Assembly (NCBI GenBank): GCA_963575745.1
Contig: CAUYUJ010003980.1
Span: forward strand, 170,969-234,968
Direction: 5' to 3'
DNA from: Prorocentrum cordatum
Lineage: Eukaryota; Sar; Dinophyceae; Prorocentrales; Prorocentraceae
DNA length: 64,000 nt
The position numbers were made by a program, and so were the translations under genes. Below are positions 45,389 to 56,099 of the stretch, piece by piece. Below the pieces are notes generated by a model, which made no database searches, had not been told where the DNA came from, and saw nothing but the letters and a program-made list of their open reading frames with translations. The number at the start of each line of letters is the position of its first letter. The stretch's first letter is position 1.

Positions 45389-45986
45389 CTAGTAGCACAC
45401 TTTCGCCGCATTGACGATGTATTCGGCAAAGTCCGTGGCGTACGAGTAGTTGCCACCTCCAGGAATAAAACGCCAAATGTCGCCTTCCGGGTGCTCTCCT
45501 CGATGGTATAGTTCTGAGCCGCGGAGCATGAGCATCTTCGGATTTAAACCGGCCTCCTGGTAGAGGTGTATCCGATTTTGTCCCCAGGCGATTACGCGGA
45601 AAGCTAATGTGTCCCATATGGCACAGTCGGAACTGGTCTTGGTCTGGTTCCAACTTTGACCGTCGCCAAGGGCGAGGAACACGAGCATCTCGCCCGACGC
45701 GTTGGCTATGAATGCCTGTTCGTCGACCACGTCATCAATCACTCTCGACATCGTCGTAACCAGAGGGTGTGTCCTCTCGTCTAGCCCCTTTAACTCGTCT
45801 CCGCGAGCCGTCGCCGCGAACGCACAACTCGCTGCCGTTCCACATCATGACGCGGCACCGAGTGTTGCAATGTCCCGGCGGAGGGGTCCAGTTCATTGAA
45901 CGCAAATTGGCCCGAATATCTTCCAGTGCCCCTCCGCTCTTGATCGTTGCGCCTGCTCCGGATGATCTGCTTTGAAGTTCCTGCAT
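45389..45986 (-). pseudogene. Giant unknown ORF chain, segment 1b
   Basis: Two overlapping frames: 45986-45735 (SGGALEDIRANLRSMNWTP, GHCNTRCRVMMWNGSELCV) and 45751-45389 (VIDDVVDEQAFIANASGEM, VFLALGDGQSWNQTKTSSD, WDTLAFRVIAWGQNRIHLY, GNYSYATDFAEYIVNAAKV). They probably form one product with a frameshift near 45760. No domain is recognised. Confidence 0.45.
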
Positions 45987-46008
45987 GAGGGCAGAATTGA
46001 CCGCAGGG

Positions 46009-49000
46009 CTACCCGTTGTTGACGAGCGATTTTGTAGAGCCAGAGGAGACCAGGTATTCTACGTCGTTGAACACCCGGTCGACCTCGCTCATGCCGGCTC
46101 CAAGCTTACGAAGCCAAGTTCTACTCGGGATAGGCCTGTACCACGTTGTGTGTGTGTGGGGGATATCATAGGCCGCATAAAGGTAGATCGCTTCACCCGA
46201 AATGCGCGAGGGGACCCCTGCGGCCCTGATGAGACTGCTTAGCGCAGCGCAGGCCTGAGGGAAGTTGAGCCTGGCGGGCGCCGTGACCGCTTCAGGCCGA
46301 ATAATACAGGCAAGTGCTTTCCCTGTAGATTCCACCGCCTCGCGGTATTCCGGCGTCGGCACGTTGTTTGGCAAAATCGTCATGTCCATTTGCGGGTCAG
46401 GTCTCTCCTCTGACTTGAACAGTTCATGACAGTATTCCAAAGCGTTCCAGTATCCGTGGAATCCCGTTCGATCGGCAAGAGCACATCTGAGCTGTTTCTT
46501 CGCCACTCTGTTGCCGTCCGTCTTCGAGCCGGCAGCCATTGGCTGTTGAGCCACGTTCGTCGACGGGGCATCGTGAGCACGGCTCTGGGTACTCGGGCCT
46601 CCCGCACCAGACACGCCGGCCTCGGCGGTGCCAGGTGCCTCTTGTGAAACCATGTCAACTTCCATCTGGTCTGGAGGTTGAGGAGCCTTGACGACATGGT
46701 CGTCCGATGTCCTCGCCCCCTCCTCCAGCAACGGGTCCGGCCCATCCTCTCCGCCTGGCGGCGTGTCTGTCCCCATCTCGTCGCCTGGCGGGATCGGGGC
46801 TTGCTCAGCGTGCGGCACTGGCTCTTTGAAGATGTAATCTCCGAGATCTGGCGGCAAGGAATCGATCCATCGGGGCGGCATCGGAGCTGCCCGTTGTTCC
46901 TCTGCTGCCGCGGCAGCACTGGCTTCAGCCTGTTGCCGTTGATCAGCGGCGGCAGCCTCGCTGGCACTCTTGATCTTTTGCTCCCTTGCGAGGCGTTGCG
47001 CCAGCCCCGGTGATTCACCCGTTGCGTAGCCGCCAGTTACCTGCCGGCCCATGCCGCCCGAGCCATGAGCTGGAGTGCGTGCCGGAGCCTCCTCTTGTGG
47101 AGGCTGTCTGGCTGCCTCTTGCTGCTCCCGGACTCTGCGCAAGCGTTATTCCAATCCTTTCGTGTTCTCATCAGCGTAGTTGCCAGGTGCTCGTTGTTCC
47201 CGGCCATCCGCTGAGTCCGCAGTAGGACCACGGCGGCGCGGGGGGCGCCCTTTTCTGCCTAGGCTGCGATGCAGGCGGGGGCTTGCCATGTTCTTCTGCT
47301 GGCGCATAGCTGCCTGGCGGTGGCGACGGAGGCACCCGCGCGTCCGTCGACCGTGGCGTGAATCCAGGGGGCGGAGGCTTTGCCTTCGGAGGACTCGGAG
47401 GCGGCCCCTTGCTCGGCGGCGCATGCGATGGCGTGGCCGTCGGGTCTCGCGCAGACCGCGGCGACGCCCCGGGAGGCGCCATCCCCTGGGGAGGCGGCTT
47501 GTATTGAGGGGGAAATCCTGGGCCAAACGGTTTAGGTTTAGGAGGTCGGCCTCCGCCATGGGCGTTAGAGCTCGGGGGTGCACACTGAGCCTGAGGCTTT
47601 GGGGTCCTCCCCTCGCCATAGGCTGGGTGGGAAGGCGGCGCGCCGGGGGCCTGCGTCGCGCGGCCCTCATTCGGTGGTGCGTCGGAGTCGCGCCAGGAGC
47701 CTGCGGCTTTAGCGGGCCATCCTGTCTTGCGTCCGAGTGCGGCGGCGGCGCCCTGGGAGCCTGAGGTTTCGGTGAACGACCTTCGCCATGGGCGGAATAC
47801 GGTGGGGGAGCCTTAGGGGCCGGAGGCTTAGGCGGCGCCTTCTTGGGCGGCTGGCCTCCGGGAGGTGCTTTGGGCGGAGGCGACGGTGGCCCCCTCGCCC
47901 TCTGCCCCCCTGACGACTGCCTCGCAACTTCTCCCCTAGTTCGATTCCAGCGGCCCATTTGATGACCGCCTCCGGACGGCGGGCGGTGCGCCGCCGAGGG
48001 GGCAGCCCCCCGCTCAATGTTAGCGCGCCTCGCCCCTTCCCCATGCGAGAATTGTTGGCGTAAGTTGATGTACGGCGATGGCGCCTCGTAGAGGGGAAGC
48101 GGGTCGTGCTCGAATTCAGGAAGCCCTTGAATGAGCCGGCGTTCTGGTTCAGGCGATGCATAGTCGGCGCGCCTCAGCCACTCGTAGTGAACAAGACTAT
48201 CCTGGAAATCAACCCGGGACTCTAGGTCGCGCGCCTCCCGGCGACCCTCCAGCGCGACATGCGGCCATGGGTCGTGATCCCACACTGGGCGATCACGGAA
48301 GCTCCGAATTCCATCGTAACTCGGATGCTTCTTCACATGCCCCTCCAGGTCGTCAAATGTTGCGCCCTCGTAGGAGACCATAGTCGAGACGTCCCGCAGT
48401 AGCATTATCATGCCCAGGGGGCTGTTCTGGAGAGGTTCATTCTCCCTCTGTGGGTAACGCACGCGCGCCCTGGGTCCCAGCTGAATCCGGTCGGGGTCAC
48501 CGACAGAGCCGGTCCACACGACATTGTCGGGCATCGCGGCATGAGTGGAGTAGAACCGGTCGGCAATGTGCCTCCGAGACCCGCCGGGCTTATATTGTCC
48601 CACTTGATCCCAGACTGGACTCGCGAACCATTTGAATACTTCGTGGGGCGTTTTCGTTTCCAGTACATGGTACAGATTATCGGTGGGCTCTTGGAACCAT
48701 GCGTGCAGCAAGGCCTCGTTCTGTTCCCGAGTGAGAAACGGCCGAGTGATGCGGTGCTCCGCATGCGCTTCTGCATCCATCGAAGGAGCGATCACGATGG
48801 CGCTCATGTCCTCAACCAAGCGGCGCCCGCCCATCTCACGCGGCACTTCCGAACTCGACTCTTTGCCCCGTATTGCGGGTAAGTGCCTGCCCTTTATAAA
48901 GGGCCCCAGTCCCCCGACCCAGGGGGCGTTCCCGGAGCTGGCGGAATTCCGAATGGCAAGGTAGACGTCCTGCGGTATGTTCACGGTGGGCTGGTACGGT

Positions 49001-49968
49001 GGCTTCTTGACGATCTTCGCAAGCAGCCCGGGTTCGTCGAGACCTTTGTTTTCCATGTTTCTCCGCTTGTCTTCGTGTATGAAGTGATATGCTTCGCGGA
49101 AGGACTTGCCAATGGCTTCTCCCGGTCGCAACCCCAACACTTGATATAGGTTGGGGGTCTTGCTCCATGGGACCGAGTGTGGGGTGATCTGCTCCCCCAC
49201 GTCGTTCCGACTCCATGCCCCTCCGTGTTCATTACTCTCGCCAGCCCCTTGGGTTGCATGGAAGCAGTATAACTCAGCAGTGTCCCATCGGCCGTGCGGT
49301 AACGTGCGCAGGCCCGGGTTCAGGTCATGCTCCATCGAACTCCCCGCGGCGCAGCGACGCTCGAGATTGGAATCACGTAGGACATGCTTCGCGAGACCAA
49401 GGAGGCCTGTCGCTTCTTTTACGAGTTCATTGAACTTTTCCGCGTCGCCAAGCTCTTTGGACCGTAGGATCCGCACAATCGGTTCACACCCGAACGCATT
49501 CGGGCAATCTTGGCCATTCTGGAACATTGTTCTCCAGAGTACGCGCAAGCCACCGTGCGTGATGCAATACATGGTGCTTTGCACGTCTCTTATGAAGAGA
49601 CTCTTGCTGAAGCCGGGGCACTCGGCGCCCTTCCCCACGTGACTTGCGGACCTGCGAGGTCCGCGACCGAGGGGTGAAGGCGCCGCAGGGGCGCCTGAGC
49701 TTTGGCTGCGAGGCGCCGGCAAACAGCAGCGGCGCGAGCAGGGAGTTATGGCTGGCGGGGCAGCCGCGTCGGGGGGCTGCGCGCGGGCAGCGTTACGAGC
49801 CGGCACGGCAGCGGTAGCAAACATGCTCATGCACACAACAGCAGGTGCAGCATTCATGGGAGCACGGTACATGGCACACTCACACATGCCCCATCCACGA
49901 GCGCCTGCAAAATCAACGCATGCACGCGTCCCGCAAAGTCGTCCGTATAATCTTCCGCCTGCGTACAA
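46009..49968 (-). pseudogene. Giant unknown ORF chain, segment 1a (N-terminal)
   Basis: The path starts at or below 49968; reliable protein composition begins near 49640 (GFSKSLFIRDVQSTMYCITH). Ordered segments follow: LLGLAKHVLRDSNLERR, KTPNLYQVLGLRPGEAIGK with AYHFIHEDKRRN (faintly J-domain-like, but with HED instead of HPD), QNEALLHAWFQEPTDNLYHV and DRFYSTHAAMPDNVVWTG. Then a proline-rich region with a repeated SNA/SAHGEGR-PKPQAP theme. It shifts frame near 47688, shifts back near 47230, meets an in-frame TAA at 47146-47148 and continues to 46009 (EQQEAARQPPQEEAPARTP, SLPPDLGDYIFKEPVPHAE, ARLNFPQACAALSSLIRAAG). Two shifts that cancel around GC-rich proline codons could be sequence errors. 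No family is recognised. Confidence 0.5.
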
Positions 49969-50680
49969 TCCCTTCCTCTCGCTTCGACATGCCTATGACT
50001 GCCATCGCACCTGCGTAACAGTCCCTCGGCTATCACGCTGGAGGACGATGCGACGCTCCATGCCTTTTCCATGTACTGTCCCTTACTATTCCTTAATCCG
50101 TACGCACAGACATGGAGCTGTATCTTTGTCATGTTGTATGTGTTCAAAAACTCCTTTACATGCGGGGCGCTCCAATATCAGCATGGGCTCGGCCACTCAA
50201 GGCAGATCTGGCCTTTTCTCTTTATGACTTCTCGTGCCAAATCGCGAGCTACCCATCGCAGCTTCCTGAAAAGTGTTACGTGACCCCTCAATTGCTTGAG
50301 AGCTTCCTCATTACCGGAAAGGTAACACATGGCTTCGCTTACATACTGCCATGGAGATCCGCCCGTACATGGCATCGAGACCCACAAGGTAATACGCTTG
50401 TCGGTGGCAAGACATTTGCGTATCATGTCCCTTTCAAGCCCTACTATCTTTGCCACCGCAAACGCTTTTCCCTCTTTGGTGGTCATATCTTCGTTCTCTG
50501 TCAAAGGCCCCACCTTGCAGTGACCGTCTGGGATAAAAACTTGATTCCCCAGCCGGCTGTTGGGTCCACAACGAAACTCTATGAGAAGGCGTTGTCGGGA
50601 TGTTCCGCTGGAACCTACAGCGGCATCGGGAGCAACAACCATAGCATGGCTATGTGTTGCTCTCCGCTCTTCGGTGGTAT
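49854..50680 (-). pseudogene. Copia A C-terminal extra domain (methyltransferase-like motifs, unknown function)
   Basis: Follows RNase H after a disordered acidic linker. Visible motifs: LLIEFRCGPNSRLG (about 50590), TLWVSMPCTGGSPWQ (about 50390-50345), QICLEWPSPC then an in-frame TGA (50178-50180), then YWSAPHVKEFLNTYNMT, VCAYGLRNSKGQYMEKAWSV and RRCDGSHRHVEARGRDCTQA, ending near 49880. The order small/acidic motif, aromatic-x-x-P-C loop, E-W-P loosely recalls SAM-dependent cytosine methyltransferases (motif I, then the P-C loop), but this is inference. The same domain occurs in Copia B at 62160-62800 in a different polyprotein position. I remember similar sequences from dinoflagellate Copia proteins but know no established function. 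Confidence 0.7.
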
Positions 50681-51037
50681 CTTGGCCGTTCTCTTCGTCG
50701 GAAGACGGTGCAAATGCCTCCGAAGCGCTTGATTCACTGTCAGTTATCTCGAACAGAGCCATCATTTCTCTGTCTTCCTTCATTGTCAGCTGGCGGTAAA
50801 ATCTCCGCTCGTTGCTAGCATCCGCTGGTGTTCCCGCTCGGTTATGAAGCCTGGGGTTGGCCGGCGAATCAGCGGGGGGGGGCCTGTATTTTGCCGTTTT
50901 GGCTTCTTTTTGGCCTTCTTGCTCGGCACCCCGCCGCCGCTCCGACGTTTGGACTGCGCGCCGAGCTTCGGCTTGAGAACCCCCCCGGGCTTCAGGGGAA
51001 GGCCCGCGTCGCCTTCGAATAGCGAGTCCAAATACTG

Positions 51038-51500
51038 TTAATGCGACGGGGCAGTCCAGAAGGTCGGGGCCGCGACCTGCGCGAGATAGAGCGCCTCGGT
51101 CCACGACGGTGGCTGCTCGAATCTCTTAGTGACAATGTCTGCGGCCTGGTCGTGCGTTGGGCAGTATACCAGGGTCACTGTTCCTCTGGCAAACTGCTCC
51201 GCAACTGCGGAAGCGTCGATCCGGTGAGTACGAGGCAGGTGCATAAGTTTCTGTGAGCCACCTGCCATACAAACCTTCACGACTGCTTGGTTGTCTCCCA
51301 TGAGCTCTGCCCTCAACGTTCGGCCGAGTAGCGTCTCCCACAATGGGAGTGCCGGCGGGAGTTCTCTTCTGAGGGCTTCGTCAGCTGAGACAACTTCCGC
51401 CTCCAATGTGCTATGAGACACTGCGGTCTGTCGACGGGAATTGCAGCTTTGAGGCGCCCTCGTATTCGGTCCCCACAAGAATAGTGTGTGTGTGTGTTCG
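51038..51500 (-). pseudogene. Copia A RNase H
   Basis: After a frameshift at the GT run (51485-51502): RRQTAVSHSTLEAEVVSADE with the catalytic Glu, then ALPLWETLLGRTL, AELMGDNQAVVKVC with the catalytic Asp, MHLPRTHRIDASAVAEQF, and LVYCPTHDQAADIVTKRFEQ with the last Asp. This is a complete Copia RNase H. It degrades the RNA strand of the RNA-DNA hybrid during cDNA synthesis. Confidence 0.92.
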
Positions 51501-53333
51501 CGCTAGTACTGCGATGAGTGCGAATGTCACTCGCCAGATCAGCATCCGCGAACTGTCTCACCCAGACGTCTTCACGGCGATCGCCCACCCAAGACACCAG
51601 GCGGTAATGCGCCGTTGCTTTCAGATAGCAGATGATTCGGAACAAATGTATGTCCTGTTGTTCCGTCCATTTGGTGACGCACGCAGCAATTTTGCAGACT
51701 GCGTTCAGGAGATCCGGACGCGCCATGCGCGCCCCGTGCAGGATTTCCATCCGAACCTTAGCTGCAATGGGTTGCAGAATTCCTGACGGGGCAGGTGGCT
51801 CAGGATCAGGGGCTGGCGGGGCCTCCATTGGAGGGCCACCCACGTGCACCTCAGCGCCAGGGGGCCCAACGGCGGCGTCAATGCGCAAGCGCGCAGCCAG
51901 GGCCTCTTCGGCAGGTGCCAACACTTCTCCGCGTGGCCCCCCTTGGCCATCCTCGAATGAGGATAGCTCGGGGCCAAAGGGGGGTCCCGACAGCGGGTGG
52001 GCGTCTTGGTCGGTGTCCGTGAGCTCTGCGCATAGAGAGACACAGGACTTGAAGAATTCGGCCATGTCAGATTCCATTATCCGCACCTTCTTCTTAGGTC
52101 CTGGCTTATACTCCGGCAGCGGGAGCGACTGTGGCGGAGCCGAAGCCGCGCACCATTGTCCGCGCAACCAGCCATGTCCTGTGGGGCTCTGGGGCGTGTA
52201 GACTGTGGCTTCAGCAGTGCTGTCTTGGTGTGCCAATATCGTGGCTGTACTGCGTGGGCCATCGGGGAGCGGTGCCCGAAAACACTTCTCGGCGGCGGTG
52301 GCCGAAGGCGCCGCCATTCCGCTGGTGCACTCAGCGTCCTCAAGCTCCCCCCGCGCGTCGCGTTCGAAGGTAATCCTGCGGGCGAGCTTGCGCCCTTCAG
52401 GGCCGCCCAGTAGAGGCGTGTGGTACCTGTTTGTATTAGCGTCATATCTCACCCGCACGCTGTGTCCTCTGGGGACATGGAATGATCTGTCACAGTAGAT
52501 CGGGGTCACAGTGCTGTGCTGCGTTGCGCCATGGGCGGCAGCAGCTGATCGGTGCCCAGAGTCAGCCACGCCATTGGCGTTTTGGCCCTTGGGCGGTGGC
52601 GGGTCCAGCGCGGTTGGAGCCACACCTTGCCAATCGTCCCATGTTTCAGATACCCTATGTTCGCTTCCGAGGTATCTTCCCACCGGGGTTGGTGGGTCCC
52701 TGTCGATTCCTTCTGGCGCGGTCTCGGATGGGCTCAACATCAAATCCCATCCCGTCTCCAGATTTCGCGAGGGGCCCGCGAGTTTAAAATCATCAACGTA
52801 TAAGATCAGAAATAGTTCAAGCTCTGGGCGATAAGAACAGCTCCTCCAGCAAGGAATTGGGACAAACCCCTTCGACAGAACGTGCGCCTCACAATGTTGT
52901 TCCCGAAATCCTCCTGCATCAGGGTGCCCATGCAGTGCCAATAGCAGGTGGTATACGGGGTCGGTCATGCCCTCCCAACTCTTAGGCCAGGCCTCTTAGG
53001 CAAGCGCACCCACGTCGGGGTGCCTCCCAGCTTGGACTGAGTGTATGCCTGACGAGCGTCGGCCTGTTGTATGTCGCGCCCTGCGAACAAGCCGTACGCG
53101 TCGGCAGCTTTGCTTGCCTGCATTGTGGCCGGGCAGCTGGAGAGTTCTTGAAACAGCGCAGCGTTTCTGTCTTGATTTACTGCATCGGATCCATCAAAAA
53201 CAACCCTTCCTTTAAATTTGCGGCCTCTATGGTCCTCGGGGAGTTCGGCGTTCTTTTCAACTCGGATCTCAAAGACTCCCCCGATGTGAACGGTCTCCCC
53301 TTTCATCTTTGCCCTGACATCGCGGAGCTCTTA
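51500..53333 (-). pseudogene. Copia A reverse transcriptase
   Basis: After the in-frame TAA at 53331 the frame continues with VHIGGVFEIRVEKNAELPE, RKFKGRVVFDGSDAVNQD, ALFQELSSCPATMQASKAAD and DIQQADARQAYTQSKLGG, containing the first catalytic Asp region (ADARQAY). A frameshift near 52985 leads into DPVYHLLLALHGHPDAGGF and the catalytic LYVDDFKLAGP (YVDD at 52789-52800). A long disordered Pro/Gly linker follows, then IAAKVRMEILHGARMARPDL, NAVCKIAACVTKWTEQ and WVGDRREDVWVRQFADADL. RT copies the element RNA into cDNA. The catalytic residues are present; the breaks are one stop and one frameshift. Confidence 0.9.
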
Positions 53334-54999
53334 AACTTTCGATTCGCCCCACGTCTTAATCTTCCTGAGGCGCCCCCACTCATCCATCAGCGCCTCCTGA
53401 GCTTTCTCGTTGTTGGCCGCCTCGGCCTTCGTGACGGGGCGGGCGACGCAGGCGTAGTTCGCCGTCTGAGCATTGCCCGACATTGATGGAAAAGCAACGG
53501 TGAATGGGTTGTAGCACGGCCGACACGCCGGCCCCTTCCCCCGGCGAGCGCTGTGACCCGCATCTCGCCCGCGAAGGGGCATGCGAGGAGCGCCGCGACG
53601 CCTGGTCGCGGCCGCGCGGCCAAACGCCGTGCGATCCCAATCACTCCCACCATCATTACTCGAGTCCTGTCCATAGGACGACTCCGATTCTTCATCCGGT
53701 GTGCGCGTTTCTGTCCACCATGCCTGGAAATCTTTCAACGCATCCTCATCCACCTGGCCTTTGCCGTGTGAGGCAGCCGCTGCCGCAATGTAGGTCGGCG
53801 CCGGTCGAGGCGCGTCGATGCCAATAGCCCTTAAGAAATCTGGATTCGGGCCTGGGTCCTCCAAGCCATGGAAACCCTTCTTCTCGGCTTTGTATTCCTC
53901 AATGAGTCTCTTCCGTTCAAAGCCACTCGTCTTGATGCATCGGTCAGGGTGGACGCCCGGTCTAGTAGACTCCTTCTGTGTGCGCCGGAGGACAGCATTT
54001 CCGTGCACTTCATCATGCGCGGCCACCTCGTTTGGCCTCCTGTAGTAAGGATCGTAATAAAATACCACGTGAATGTGTGCCGTCTTTTGTCAGCCTTTTA
54101 GGGGGAGCGGCTTCGCAAGCTCCTCAACGGTTTTCCCTGCTACCACAGCATTCTTCTCGTAGTACTCTCCCGTGTCCAGGTTTTGCGTTGTTCTTGCCAT
54201 GACCAGTTCGATCTTTGGCCCTCCCCTCGCGGGGGCCGCAAGGAATTTGGTCTGCCTGGCAATGATGACTTCCGTCTCGGCGAGGTTCTCGCCGACCCTT
54301 ACCGCGTCGAGTTCCACTCTCCTGCGCCTGGCGCCCGGCGGGGGCTCTGGGTCAGGCGGCGGGCCCGACGGTCCTTCATCGCCTGTCGGCTCGTGGCCAG
54401 CCATGGCTTCGCCCGCTCCTTCGCCATCGGCGTGAGGCTCACCTCCTTCAATTCCAAGGGCGTCGGGAGTGCCCGGAGCTGGCGTCGGGCCTACATTGGA
54501 GCCAGTCGCCCCCCCCCCCGGATCTCGCATGCGGTTTCTCCTGTTGTTCTTCCGCGGCATTCCCGCCCGATAGCAGAGTCTCAAGCGCGACGCTGCGAAT
54601 GTTCGCAGCAGCCTTATCATAGGCGCGTCTTAGCGGGAAATGCACAGGGGAATCCTCTTCGACATTGTCGATGACCCCATCGGGAGAGTCGACGTCAATT
54701 TGTTCCACGTCAGTGTCGGTCCACACCTGTTCCGTTCTCTCCACGATAGGTATGTTGCCGTCTGCCTTCATGCCAGTAGTCAAGTTCAGCCCCTCGAGCT
54801 GCGCCAAGGGCACGCAGTAGTGGTCAGGGCCAACGCGCCCCCCCCGCATGCTGTGCATAGCCAAGGTAAATGCCCACTCGTGTCCTTGGGGCCACTTTTG
54901 GCTGCTTAATTCTAGGTTCTGGCGGCGGCAGGTATCGGGCAGCGGATCCGAAAGGAACCAGCGGGGGATTGACAAGGCCCGCCGAATCGTAACTCCCAT
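53334..54999 (-). pseudogene. Copia A integrase-RT connecting region
   Basis: Three coding frames in sequence: 54999-54448 (HEWAFTLAMHSMRGGRVG, LTTGMKADGNIPIVERTEQV), 54620-54090 (acidic Pro/Gly linker, then LAETEVIIARQTKFLAAPA, MARTTQNLDTGEYYEKNAV) and 54068-53334 (VFYYDPYYRRPNEVAAHDEV, FERKRLIEEYKAEKKGFHGL, KAQEALMDEWGRLRKIKTW). The last stretch is the usual lead-in to Copia RT, ending W-G-E-S-K-V before an in-frame TAA at 53331-53333. Confidence 0.65.
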
Positions 55000-55780
55000 G
55001 GAGTTTTGCCGATTTCCCCATGCGTAGCGTTATAGCATGTGCAAAAGTATGGGGCGGCGAATGCCCAGAACTGCGCCGGTAGCCCAGCAGTCATGAGCAA
55101 AGTTCTGGCTCCGTCCTGAACGACGCCATTGGCGCGCTCTGCCACGGAGTTATGTTTCTTATTCGCCGGCTGAGTGGCGTCATATGGTTTTTTCAGATCC
55201 TGGCAAGCCTCCTTTAGCTCCCGTGCCAGATCTGAGTAGATATACACGAATTGTTCGCGCGGGGCTCGCAAGTTCACCAAGAAGTCTGTAACCTGCTCGG
55301 CCGACTTGCCGAAGGTGCATTTTGCCGCGAGGGATCTTGTGAACCGGTCGCGCAGCGTCGCACACGAGGTTTCCCCGTAGAGCCCCCTCGATAGTTCATC
55401 CAACGCAAACCAATGACCCATGGCGCACAGGCCTCCGAAAGCTTTCGGCTCCGAGAAAGGCTCTAGCTTCTTCAGCGACTTGTTCTGCTTTTTGCGCTGC
55501 TGCATCCTGAGTGTTCTTGCCCAGGTGCAGGTCGGGCAGTACGGATTCTTAGGCAGGTGTGTCATGAGGTGTTTACGGGACTGTGCCTCCTTCTTGAGCC
55601 GTTCAACTCTACTCGGCTCACCTCCCGACTTCTGCATCGGGTCTTCAGCGCCGTCATCGTCGACAAGATCAATAGCGCCCAGTGCCTCCGCGAGTTGTTC
55701 TGCCGCCCCCTCTGCAGGTGCGGGGACGGCTTGTCTACCACCTCCAGCGGCATGGCCGCTATAGGTGAGATGCGGTGGCA
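54912..55780 (-). pseudogene. Copia A integrase
   Basis: HLMTHLPKNPYCPTC near 55565-55516 is the HHCC zinc-binding region (H-x3-H, C-x2-C). The catalytic core follows: FGGLCAMGHWFALDE (about 55439-55395) where related dinoflagellate elements have an F-G-D-x-x-T-x-D-H pattern; both Asp positions are Gly here (GGC 55431-55433, GGT 55416-55418). The second Asp is kept (VYIYSDLARELKEA), and the Glu region is kept (NSVAERANGVVQDGARTLL). LPAQFWAFAAPYFCTCYN and KTPWELRFGGP complete the fold and RTRVGIYLGYAQHAGG follows. Integrase joins element cDNA to host DNA; loss of the first catalytic Asp would abolish this. Confidence 0.88.
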
Positions 55781-56099
55781 TTATGTTGACGATCCCGGTT
55801 TGGCTGGGCTTCCAGCCCCCCCGGTTCGCCAACTGAGGCTCATAGTAGAAATATGTGATGACGTCCCTGCCTCGGAGGTCGGCCTCGTCGGGCCCGCCCC
55901 TGCAGTGGTGATCTGAACGGTCACTACAGACCCCGTCCACATACGAATATTCCGCCATCACTTCATGCGAGTGCAGATCCATGGTTGCGCGGTGCCTGAT
56001 AGCCCGGAGCGGGGGGCCCCCCGCTTGCTCGGGATCAATCAGACTAGACTTCGCGTTAGCCTCCACACAGGCCAATCGCGCTAACCCTACGGGGTAGGC

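Noticed and set aside
49600-49900. 3' LTR of Copia A
   Set aside because: No direct repeat of the 58.56-58.81 kb region was seen; the hairpin-like CGGACCT/AGGTCCG near 49630 lies within or beside chain coding sequence.
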